Part shown: piece by piece, positions 1 through 6,014 of the stretch
Layout: each line of letters starts with the position of its first letter
How positions within the stretch are numbered: position 1 is the stretch's first letter
Translations under genes and position numbers: made by a program
The notes under the pieces: model-generated
What the model saw: the letters and a program-made list of their open reading frames with translations, nothing else
Databases searched by the model: none
What the model was told of the DNA's origin: nothing
NCBI GenBank assembly: GCA_902575725.1
Contig: CACGSS010000016.1
Span: 1 to 7,742, forward strand
Reading direction: 5' to 3'
Source: an uncultured Alphaproteobacteria bacterium
Lineage (GTDB): Bacteria; Pseudomonadota; Alphaproteobacteria; HIMB59
Length of the DNA stretch: 7,742 nt

Positions 1-533
1 TAGATGATCTTTTGTCCATTGTAGAAAGTGGAAGTGACATATCAAAATATCTTATCAACTTAGCTATATTTTTAGGGCTTATAGGAACTTTTTATGGTTT
101 ACTTTTAACAATAGGGAGTGTCTCGAATGTCATTGATAGTTTATCAATTGAAGAACAAGACTTTGGTGTATTTTTTAACAATCTAAAAGATGGCTTAAAG
201 TCACCTTTATCTGGAATGACAATTGCCTTTAGCTCATCTTTGTTCGGTTTAGTGACATCCTTGATTTTAGGACTTTATGAAATAATCACTAGAGGCGTTA
301 AGCAGAATTACTATGAATTTTGTGAAAATCAAATCCGACTTTTTTATAGATCTAGCCCGAATACAATTAAATTTAATCAGAATTCTGATAGCACCAACTT
401 AACTCAAAATATTGTCTCTAAGCTTGATGATTTAGTTGATGGTATGAAAAATTCTAATGACGATTTAAGGAAAGAAGTTATTACAGAACTTAAGTCTGTA
501 AGTAAGTCCATCAAAGACTTAGACAACAAGTGA
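1..533 (+). CDS. MotA/TolQ/ExbB-type proton-channel protein, 5' end missing (partial)
   Basis: This is the C-terminal part of an inner-membrane ion-channel subunit of the MotA/TolQ/ExbB family, which converts ion flow into motion of a partner that reaches the cell wall or outer membrane. The frame (first full codon at base 3) is open to the window edge, so the true start and first membrane segment lie upstream; about 176 residues are visible. Two membrane helices can be read, at about bases 50-120 (containing FLGLIGTFYGLLLTIG, the family's conserved G-x-x-G-T-x-x-G segment) and 205-290 (after KSPLSGMTIAFSSSLFGL), separated by a loop of about 30 residues. A cytoplasmic tail of about 80 residues follows, and its last 40 (rich in K, D, L, S) look helical. 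It ends inside the start of the next gene, so the two are translationally coupled, as expected for a 5:2-type channel/anchor complex. It is not recognisable as flagellar MotA specifically, so no symbol is given. Confidence 0.85.
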   Translation, partial: DDLLSIVESGSDISKYLINLAIFLGLIGTFYGLLLTIGSVSNVIDSLSIEEQDFGVFFNNLKDGLKSPLSGMTIAFSSSLFGLVTSLILGLYEIITRGVKQNYYEFCENQIRLFYRSSPNTIKFNQNSDSTNLTQNIVSKLDDLVDGMKNSNDDLRKEVITELKSVSKSIKDLDNK

Positions 534-1813
534 GCTATCTCTCTAAAACACAAAGTTCAGATAATGGAAATATAATATGGCCTGGATTTGTAGATGTATT
601 GGCTTCTACATTGATGGTGATAATTTTTATAGTCTTACTATTCACAGTTGCTCAAGTTTATTTGGGAGATCTTGTAGTAGGAAAAAATGAAGAAATACAA
701 AGTTTAGAAAAGACAATTGATATACAAGACGAAACTATTGTGGAACAAGATGTAACACTTACAGATAAAGAGATTGAATTAATTGACAGACAAAATTTAA
801 TTGAAAAACTTGATGAAGAGATATCCATTAAACAATCTCAAATTTTAGCTCAAGATACGATTATTCAAGACCAAGCACTTGATATAGATAAACTAAATAC
901 GATAATTGCTAAAATTACTGATGAGCTATCTTTATCTTTAGCTGATAGAGAAACTCTTCAGCAAAATCTTTCTGATTTAAATAAACAACAAGAAATATTA
1001 AAATCAGATTTAATAAAACTTGGTGGAGAAAATAGTGAGCTAGTTGGACAAATTGGAGAGTCACAAAATAGAATCGAAAATCTTCTAGAATCATTAAGTT
1101 CCTCAGAGAGTATAAATCAAGAATTACAAAACAAATTATCTACTCTAGAGGAGGAGTCAGCAATACAATCAAGTGATTTAAATGAGGCTCTAAATTTGAT
1201 ATCTAATTTAGCCTTGGATATTGAGATACTTAGTAATGAAATTAATCTCTTAAATAATTTACTAGAATCTAAAGAGGCTGAAATAGCTCGAAATGAGATA
1301 GAACTTGGAGAGTTAGGAGATAGACTAAATAGAGTACTTACAAGTGAATTATTCAAATTACAAAAGTATAAATCAGAATTTTTTGGCAAGTTATCTGAAG
1401 TTTTAGCTGATAGAGACGATATCCAAATTAAAGGGGATAGATTTATTTTTCAATCTGAGATTTTATTTGACTCTGGAAGTGCAAATATTCAAGAAGAGGG
1501 TAGGATTGCCTTATCTCTCATTACGAAAACAATTATAGAAGTTGCAGAGTCAATACCATCTGATTTAAATTGGATTTTACAAATAGACGGTCATACTGAT
1601 AAAATACCTATTTCAAACTCTCAATTTCCATCAAATTGGGAACTTTCTCATGCTAGGGCACTTGAGGTCGTAAAATTTCTTATTCAACAAGGTATCCCCG
1701 CCAACAAACTATCAGCAAACGGTTACGGTGAATATCAACCCATTAACTCAGGAGATACTAGAGAAGACCTTAAAGAAAATCGAAGAATAGAATTAAAAAT
1801 TACTCAAAAGTAG
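530..1813 (+). CDS. MotB-like OmpA-domain protein with long periplasmic coiled coil
   Basis: This is the likely rotor/anchor partner of the preceding channel gene, 427 residues long. Translation starts at GTG in a 4-base GTGA overlap with the upstream stop. A short cytoplasmic N-terminus leads into one membrane helix (about 17-45, starting WPGFVDVLASTL). Asp22 near its cytoplasmic end is placed like the proton-carrying Asp of MotB/ExbD. Residues about 55-275 form a predicted coiled coil with an almost unbroken heptad register from Ile63 to Leu206, then a probable break and a second coiled segment. The C-terminal OmpA/MotB peptidoglycan-binding domain (about 300-427) shows LFDSGSANI, DGHTD (353-357), NWELSHARA with Arg376, NGYGEYQP and NRR (417-419). 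Membrane topology places the coil and OmpA domain in the periplasm. The arrangement resembles MotB, or ZorB of Zorya defence, but the coil is much longer. The exact cellular role is unknown. Confidence 0.88.
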   Translation: MSYLSKTQSSDNGNIIWPGFVDVLASTLMVIIFIVLLFTVAQVYLGDLVVGKNEEIQSLEKTIDIQDETIVEQDVTLTDKEIELIDRQNLIEKLDEEISIKQSQILAQDTIIQDQALDIDKLNTIIAKITDELSLSLADRETLQQNLSDLNKQQEILKSDLIKLGGENSELVGQIGESQNRIENLLESLSSSESINQELQNKLSTLEEESAIQSSDLNEALNLISNLALDIEILSNEINLLNNLLESKEAEIARNEIELGELGDRLNRVLTSELFKLQKYKSEFFGKLSEVLADRDDIQIKGDRFIFQSEILFDSGSANIQEEGRIALSLITKTIIEVAESIPSDLNWILQIDGHTDKIPISNSQFPSNWELSHARALEVVKFLIQQGIPANKLSANGYGEYQPINSGDTREDLKENRRIELKITQK

Positions 1814-1815
1814 AT

Positions 1816-2373
1816 TTATTCAATCCACATTTTGATAATTTTATCTGGTTCATCTACCAGACCGTTTTTTATAGGATCGCCTTTTTTGATTGCATCAACA
1901 AATTCCATTCCTTCGATTACTTCACCCCAAACAGTATATTGTCCGTCTAAATGTGGAGTATCACCGAAGCAAATAAAAAATTGACTATCAGCACTATTAG
2001 GATCTTGTGCACGTGCCATACTTAAAGTTCCCCTTTTATGTGACATGTCATTAAATTCAGCTTCAATATTATTACCAGAACCACCTGTGCCAGCTCTTCT
2101 TAAATCATAGTTATCTGAATTTGAATTTCCAAACTGAACATCTCCTGTTTGTGCCATAAAACCATCTATTACTCTGTGAAAAACTACTCCATCGTAACTG
2201 CCTTTTGCAACTAGATCAGTAATTTGTTTAACATGCTTTGGTGCCTTATCTTCAAAGGTCTTTATTTTGACGATTCCGTCTTTAAGTTGTAAATTGATGA
2301 CATCCTCCTTAGAATATAAATTGCTAGAAAATAGTAAAAATGAAATTGAAATAATTAATCTAATCAAATTCAT
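1816..2373 (-). CDS. Cyclophilin-type peptidyl-prolyl cis-trans isomerase, probably exported
   Basis: This protein catalyses cis-trans isomerisation of peptide bonds before proline, assisting protein folding; it has 185 residues. The first 21 residues (MNLIRLIISISFLLFSSNLYS) look like a Sec signal peptide, so it should act in the periplasm. The cyclophilin fold follows from about residue 25. The active-site block is FHRVIDGFMAQTGD, with catalytic Arg67, Phe72, Met73 and Gln75. Further motifs are GTLSMARAQDPNSADSQFFI (115-134) and HLDGQYTVWGEV. An insertion around 79-93 (VQFGNSNSDNYDLRR) is of a kind I associate with alphaproteobacterial cyclophilins. The Trp that binds cyclosporin in human CypA (Trp121) aligns with His141, and CypA His126 with Tyr146. 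The gene follows sufE in the same direction after 35 bases, and its stop faces the OmpA-domain gene's stop across 2 bases. Whether it corresponds to ppiA or ppiB is not decidable here. Confidence 0.93.
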   Translation of the reverse strand: MNLIRLIISISFLLFSSNLYSKEDVINLQLKDGIVKIKTFEDKAPKHVKQITDLVAKGSYDGVVFHRVIDGFMAQTGDVQFGNSNSDNYDLRRAGTGGSGNNIEAEFNDMSHKRGTLSMARAQDPNSADSQFFICFGDTPHLDGQYTVWGEVIEGMEFVDAIKKGDPIKNGLVDEPDKIIKMWIE

Positions 2374-2408
2374 TTGATAAAATTAGCATAGTTTACAATC
2401 AATAAAAT

Positions 2409-2825
2409 TTATTTATTTGATAATTCTGTCGCTATTGATGTTATTTTTTTTCTTAGCGAATTAAGACCGTTAGATCTTGATTGACCCAGATGGTTAGAAA
2501 GACCAATCTCCTCAAAAAAAGATAATGGGGTGTTTATTATTGTTTCAGGAGTTTCATCGTTGTAAGCAAAATAAACTAAATAAAACAAACCTTTAACAAT
2601 TACAGAGTCACTTGAACCTGAAAGGTTGATTTTTCCATTATTCATTTTAGGTACCATCCATAGATTTGATGTACATCCTTGAACACGATATTCCTCAGTT
2701 TTATAGCTATCTGCAAGATCAGGGAGTTTTTTTCCTAAATCTATCAAGTATTGATATTTATCTTCCCAATTATCAAAAAACGAGAAATCTTCTTTAATTT
2801 TGTTGATTTTTTCATGAATTAACAT
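2409..2825 (-). CDS. sufE: SufE family cysteine desulfurase sulfur acceptor
   Basis: SufE accepts persulfide sulfur from the cysteine desulfurase SufS and passes it to the SufBCD scaffold for Fe-S cluster assembly in the cytoplasm. The protein is 138 residues, the normal family length. The diagnostic motif is YRVQGCTSNLWM; its cysteine is residue 51, the same number as the active-site Cys51 of E. coli SufE. The N-terminal part (IKEDFSFFDNWEDKYQYLIDLGKKLP) and the C-terminal LGQSRSNGLNSLRKKI stretch also fit the family. No sufS or sufBCD gene is in this window, so this copy stands apart from the rest of the pathway. It starts at ATG with a possible weak AAGG about 10 bases upstream, is divergent from rpmJ, and probably shares a transcript with the downstream cyclophilin gene. 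A CsdE-like role with another desulfurase cannot be excluded. Confidence 0.93.
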   Translation of the reverse strand: MLIHEKINKIKEDFSFFDNWEDKYQYLIDLGKKLPDLADSYKTEEYRVQGCTSNLWMVPKMNNGKINLSGSSDSVIVKGLFYLVYFAYNDETPETIINTPLSFFEEIGLSNHLGQSRSNGLNSLRKKITSIATELSNK

Positions 2826-2864
2826 AAATTTTTGCCTTACTATTTATAACTAATAAATTAAATT
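2826..2864. promoter_or_regulatory. Divergent intergenic region between sufE and rpmJ, probable promoters both ways
   Basis: These 39 bases separate two genes read outward, so transcription of both must begin here or just inside the neighbouring coding sequences. The segment is nearly all A/T apart from a GCC, and contains TATAAA-like hexamers on both strands around 2844-2850. No convincing -35 partner at 16-18 bases stands out, and a TTGTTG at about 2800-2805 inside sufE is only a candidate for rpmJ. The call rests mainly on gene orientation. Confidence 0.35.
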
Positions 2865-2990
2865 ATGAAAATTAAAAGTTCTCTTAAAACAGCTAAAACC
2901 AGAGATAAAAATAATCAACTGGTTAGAAGAAAGGGTAGGTTATATGTAATCAATAAAACCAACCCGAGAATGAAAGCCAGACAAGGCTAA
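2865..2990 (+). CDS. rpmJ: 50S ribosomal protein L36 (bL36), cysteine-free type
   Basis: This is a 41-residue basic protein of the large ribosomal subunit, read from ATG at 2865 to TAA at 2990. The sequence begins [20 protein letters not shown], continues with the family signature [21 protein letters not shown], and contains no cysteine. Zinc-binding L36 proteins carry a C-C-C-H set of ligands; this one belongs to the C-minus type, like E. coli YkgO, which I recall as the normal form in alphaproteobacteria. It stands alone, away from any ribosomal protein operon, divergent from sufE, and its stop lies 2 bases from the trxB stop on the other strand. No clear Shine-Dalgarno sequence precedes the ATG. 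Despite its small size the motif match is strong. Confidence 0.95.
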   Translation: MKIKSSLKTAKTRDKNNQLVRRKGRLYVINKTNPRMKARQG

Positions 2991-2992
2991 AC

Positions 2993-3913
2993 TTAATCTA
3001 GATACTTCTCAACTTCCAACGCTGCCATACATCCCATACCAGCAGCTGTAACAGCCTGTCTATAAATCTTATCTTTGACATCCCCTGCAGCAAATACCCC
3101 TTCAATTGAGGTTTTAGTACTATCTGGATCTGTAATAATGTACCCACCCTCATCCATTTTTAGTTGACCTTTAAATAATTGTGTTGCTGGATCGTGACCT
3201 ATCGCAATAAATACACCATCTATTTTGAGATTTGAAATTTTATTTTCTTGTTTATTCAACAAGTCTATTGACTCTAAATCATTATTGCCGTTAAATTTAT
3301 TTACTTCACTATTCCAAAGAAACTCTATTTTAGAATTTTGTTTTAATCGATCTTGTAATATTTTTTCAGCTCTTAGTTTATCTCTTCTGTGAACAAGATA
3401 AACCTTTGTTGCAAACTTAGTTAAAAATAATGCTTCCTCAGCTGCACTATTTCCACCACCAATTACGGCAACCTCTTTATCTTTAAAGAAAAAACCATCA
3501 CAAGTTGCGCAAGCAGATAGTCCATGACCTTGAAATTTAGCCTCATTTTCTAAACCAAGCCATCTTGCTTGTGCTCCTGTGCTAATTATCACAGTTTTGG
3601 TATTTAGAGTTGTGCCATTATCTAAATTTAATTTTTTAATTTTTTCGTTTAAAAAAACTTCTGTTACTTGTGAATTGATTATTTTAGTACCAACATGTGC
3701 GGCTTGCTTTTGCATTTGTTCCATTAACCAGGGACCTTGGATAGGATCTTCGTAACCTGGGTAGTTTTCTACATCAGTGGTTATGGTGAGTTGACCACCA
3801 GGCTGAAAACCACTCACTAAAATAGGGTTTAAATTAGCCCTAGCAGCATATATTGCAGCAGTATATCCAGCAGGTCCTGAACCTATAATAATAACATTAT
3901 TAATATCAGCCAT
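2993..3913 (-). CDS. trxB: Thioredoxin reductase (NADPH)
   Basis: This flavoenzyme transfers electrons from NADPH through FAD and a redox disulfide to thioredoxin in the cytoplasm. The 306 residues are close to the usual length. Visible motifs in order are: FAD-binding GSGPAGYTAAIYAARANL (11-28); GGQLTITTDVENYPG; STGAQARWLG; the active-site ACATCDG with Cys135 and Cys138; NADPH-binding IGGGNSAAEEALFL (151-164) with HRRDKLRA; and the second FAD motif GVFAAGDVKDKIYRQAVTAA (272-291). All catalytic elements are present. Its ATG overlaps the stop of the upstream oxygenase-like gene by 8 bases (ATGGCTGA), so translation is probably coupled. It is the last gene of the minus-strand run starting with carB. 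No thioredoxin gene is present in the window. Confidence 0.97.
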   Translation of the reverse strand: MADINNVIIIGSGPAGYTAAIYAARANLNPILVSGFQPGGQLTITTDVENYPGYEDPIQGPWLMEQMQKQAAHVGTKIINSQVTEVFLNEKIKKLNLDNGTTLNTKTVIISTGAQARWLGLENEAKFQGHGLSACATCDGFFFKDKEVAVIGGGNSAAEEALFLTKFATKVYLVHRRDKLRAEKILQDRLKQNSKIEFLWNSEVNKFNGNNDLESIDLLNKQENKISNLKIDGVFIAIGHDPATQLFKGQLKMDEGGYIITDPDSTKTSIEGVFAAGDVKDKIYRQAVTAAGMGCMAALEVEKYLD

Positions 3914-4532
3914 TTATTGGCCAGCTAGTGGGGAAGGTTACGTAATTTATCTGCATGCATCTTCTCTCAACCTTAATTTCTTTTTTTTCAAGTCCGTGCC
4001 AAGTATTATTTCCTGATGCAAAAAAATAACCAGTGTTATGTTTGTATGGTACTGTTTTAACAAGATTCATATCAGTATCATAAAAATCTGTTCCAAGTTT
4101 TTCAGATTCATCGTATGTATTAATAAATAACATCATTGTCATAAGTTTCTCTTTAATATCCAAATGTGGTTTTAACCAAAAACCTTTACGATCTGAAATG
4201 TACTCAATTCTAATAAAACTATTTGATAAATTTTTTTTGATTTTCTCTTGTATTGACTCAATAACATCCTTATCCCTCAAGTCATCAATTAAACCCATAC
4301 CATTTATTAAATTCTTTGAATTATCGCTTTCTAAAAAAACTCTAAGTTTGCCATCTATACCATCTCCACCTGCATCAGCGGCTCTTGTTCCGTCAAAAGA
4401 CCGAGGTGCATCAGATATATCTAAATCATTAAGTTCTTGAATGAGCCCTTCTGTAAAAGGGGAGTCCAACTCCCAATGAGGGAAAGGGTCTGAGTATGTT
4501 CTACAACGATTTAATATTGATTCCTTAAGCAT
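3906..4532 (-). CDS. Small 2OG-Fe(II) oxygenase-like protein, substrate unknown
   Basis: This 208-residue protein resembles the small 2-oxoglutarate/Fe(II)-dependent hydroxylases common in marine bacteria. The N-terminal DPFPHWELDSPFTEGLIQEL matches the way many of these proteins begin. The double-stranded beta-helix core carries a candidate iron-binding triad: His123 and Asp125 in KPHLDIKEKLMTMMLFIN, and His179 in NTWHGLEKKEIKVERR. Arg190 or Arg191 is suited to bind the 2-oxoglutarate carboxylate. With the triad intact, an active dioxygenase using O2 and 2-oxoglutarate is a reasonable inference, but nothing shows the substrate. The gene is locked between an ELM1-family gene (8-base overlap ATGCTTAA) and trxB (8-base overlap ATGGCTGA), suggesting coupled translation. 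A weak TAAGG/TAGG lies 10-20 bases before its ATG. It has two A8 runs on the coding strand, but the frame is intact. Confidence 0.78.
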   Translation of the reverse strand: MLKESILNRCRTYSDPFPHWELDSPFTEGLIQELNDLDISDAPRSFDGTRAADAGGDGIDGKLRVFLESDNSKNLINGMGLIDDLRDKDVIESIQEKIKKNLSNSFIRIEYISDRKGFWLKPHLDIKEKLMTMMLFINTYDESEKLGTDFYDTDMNLVKTVPYKHNTGYFFASGNNTWHGLEKKEIKVERRCMQINYVTFPTSWPING

Positions 4533-5466
4533 TTCTAGACCTAAACCTTAAATTAGATTGTATCTTATTCAAGATCTTAGTTTTAAGATTTTTGTTATAC
4601 TCTTCGATAGAGATTTCATAAGGTTTTAAATTTTGATTATAAAATTGTGCGAAATTAAGCTCTGTAATTTTATCAAAAAACTTAAGATATCTTTTTGGGC
4701 AAAATTTTTCTTCAAACTTAAATAAAAAAGTACCAGCTTCAGAAGATATAGCTTCAGATACCATGGATATAGAGTCCCAAGTTACAACTTGTAAATTACC
4801 CTCAGATAGAAGTTCACCGTACTTTTTTGGATTAAATAAATCATTGAAGGTAATAACATTTTTATTATCAATTTTTAATAATTCCTCTATGAGACTAAGT
4901 GGTGTTCTTCGTGATGGTATAACATTGACTTTAAACTTATTACTTAAAAATTTTATTTCATTTAAAATTTTTAATTGTGTTTGCTGATCAAATTTAAAAT
5001 ATTTATTTGGTCCACCAATAATAAAATTTATTGTATTTTTATTTCTAATATTTTTTTTGAATTTAATATTATGTATTGCTAATATAGTTGAAATACAGTT
5101 TTCAAAATTTAAATTATCATGTTCTGGGCAAACAATAAGATCAAAAAACTTATGGCCGATTTTTGGGTCTTGTATGTGAATATTAAAAATTAAATCTTTA
5201 AATTTTCTTTTTAAATAAACAGATGCTTTAACACTTTTTTTACCACAACTAATAAGAATCGTATCTTTTTCAATCTTCAATGAAGATAGATTCTCATATG
5301 CAAACCTACTTGCAGGAATTAATTCTATAGGTAAGTTTTTAAAAACAGATTTTATTTTTAAATCAAAGTTTATATAAGAATTAGATATTAAATTAGCTAA
5401 TCCCTCTATTTGACTTCTCATGCCAGCAGCTCCTTCGCTGATGGTAATAACTTTGTAGGTATTCAA
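4525..5466 (-). CDS. ELM1-family protein (mitochondrial fission ELM1-like, GT-B-like), role unknown in bacteria
   Basis: This 313-residue protein fits the Mito_fiss_Elm1 family, named after a plant mitochondrial-fission factor and widespread in alphaproteobacteria without a settled function. Family landmarks are: an N-terminal strand and glycine loop (ITISEGAAGMRSQIEGLANL, 7-26); FDLIVCPEHDNLNF (108-121); a GGPNKYF motif (151-157) preceded by a hydrophobic strand; PSRRTP (184-189); and VVTWDSISMVSEAISSEAG (227-245). This order resembles a GT-B glycosyltransferase-like two-domain fold; that is inference. The start is TTG: an in-frame TAG lies just two codons upstream and the first ATG (Met16) would delete the conserved N-terminal loop. 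Only 6 bases separate it from greA, and it overlaps the oxygenase gene by 8. It is particularly rich in Lys, Asn, Ile and Phe, more so than its enzyme neighbours. Confidence 0.85.
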   Translation of the reverse strand: MNTYKVITISEGAAGMRSQIEGLANLISNSYINFDLKIKSVFKNLPIELIPASRFAYENLSSLKIEKDTILISCGKKSVKASVYLKRKFKDLIFNIHIQDPKIGHKFFDLIVCPEHDNLNFENCISTILAIHNIKFKKNIRNKNTINFIIGGPNKYFKFDQQTQLKILNEIKFLSNKFKVNVIPSRRTPLSLIEELLKIDNKNVITFNDLFNPKKYGELLSEGNLQVVTWDSISMVSEAISSEAGTFLFKFEEKFCPKRYLKFFDKITELNFAQFYNQNLKPYEISIEEYNKNLKTKILNKIQSNLRFRSRNA

Positions 5467-5472
5467 ATTCTA

Positions 5473-5946
5473 TTATTTAAATCTTACTGACTTAATTTCG
5501 TATGAAGTTATACCTTTTGGAGTTGATACTTCTATGTAATCACCCTTTTTCTTTCCAATCAAAGCTCTTGCTATAGGACTTGTTACAGATATTTTTTTCT
5601 GTTCAATGTCAGCTTCCACTTCTCCAACTAACTGATACCTAGACTCTTTATCATTATCTAAGTTTATAATTGAAACAGTTGCTCCAAATTTTACAACTGT
5701 TCCTGATAATTTTGAAACATCAATTAATTCTGCTTGAGCAATAATACTCTCTATCTCAGCCACTCTGCCCTCAATAAAGCTTTGTTTTTCTCTAGCTGCG
5801 TGATATTCAGCGTTTTCAGAAAGATCACCATTACTTCTAGCATCAGCTATAGCTTTAATAATAATTGGCCTTTCAACTGTTTTTAGATGCTTAAGTTCAT
5901 CGAGGAGTTTTTTTTGCCCCTCTTCTGTCATTGGTATTTTTTCCAT
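5473..5946 (-). CDS. greA: Transcription elongation factor GreA
   Basis: GreA enters the RNA polymerase secondary channel and stimulates cleavage of backtracked RNA, restarting stalled elongation. At 157 residues it has the standard length. The N-terminal coiled-coil hairpin (about 1-75) includes the signature ARSNGDLSENAEYHAAREKQ. The acidic tip residues Asp41 and Glu44 have the same numbers as in E. coli GreA. The C-terminal FKBP-like domain includes SPIARALIGKKKGDYIEV. No Shine-Dalgarno sequence is evident before the ATG. It lies 68 bases after carB, the largest gap in the minus-strand run, so it may have its own promoter as well as read-through from carB. The tight downstream spacing suggests it heads an ELM1-oxygenase-trxB subunit. 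Confidence 0.97.
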   Translation of the reverse strand: MEKIPMTEEGQKKLLDELKHLKTVERPIIIKAIADARSNGDLSENAEYHAAREKQSFIEGRVAEIESIIAQAELIDVSKLSGTVVKFGATVSIINLDNDKESRYQLVGEVEADIEQKKISVTSPIARALIGKKKGDYIEVSTPKGITSYEIKSVRFK

Positions 5947-5972
5947 TATTAACTATTTTAATTAAGTTGTAG

Positions 5973-6001
5973 AAAATATTGAATTTTATGTGCTATTACA
6001 A
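5973..6001 (-). promoter_or_regulatory. Candidate sigma70-type promoter for greA
   Basis: Reading the minus strand in the carB-greA gap, TTGTAA (5996-6001) and TATTTT (5973-5978) are 17 bases apart, the optimal spacing for -35 and -10 elements, and about 26 bases upstream of the greA ATG. Both hexamers are degenerate matches, and in DNA this rich in A and T such pairs arise by chance. The position in the only sizeable gap of the run supports it modestly. Confidence 0.3.
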
Positions 6002-6014
6002 ATGAATTTTTATA

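Noticed and set aside
12..533. TTG at 12-14 as the start of the MotA/ExbB-type gene
   Set aside because: The frame is open to the left edge and the protein would lack its first membrane helix; the gene is simply truncated by the window.
1117..1389. Minus-strand open frame of about 90 codons inside the OmpA-domain gene
   Set aside because: It is antisense to the coiled-coil region, Ser/Leu-rich as expected for a reverse reading of E/N/L-rich heptads, with no recognisable family.
1..1813. A Zorya anti-phage system
   Set aside because: Only the ZorA/ZorB-like motor arrangement is present; no ZorC, ZorD or ZorE-like gene follows, and housekeeping genes flank it on the right. The left flank cannot be seen.
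1805..1840. CAAAA...TTTTG inverted repeat across the convergent stops at 1813/1816
   Set aside because: A weak A/T stem with a long loop, expected by chance in this base composition.
2974..2992. AGCC-6-GGCT inverted repeat at the end of rpmJ as an intrinsic terminator
   Set aside because: Only four base pairs, lying within the coding sequence and not followed by a T-run on either strand.
4198..4440. Plus-strand open frame inside the oxygenase gene
   Set aside because: Antisense to a well-supported gene; its Ser/Pro/Leu-rich composition is a shadow of the opposite strand.
4763..4987. Plus-strand open frame inside the ELM1 gene
   Set aside because: Antisense to conserved ELM1 motifs and no family resemblance.
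4525..5466. ELM1 gene as a recent foreign insertion because it looks more AT-rich than its neighbours
   Set aside because: The family is characteristic of alphaproteobacteria, the position after greA is plausible as ancestral, and weakly constrained proteins drift to higher AT in such genomes.
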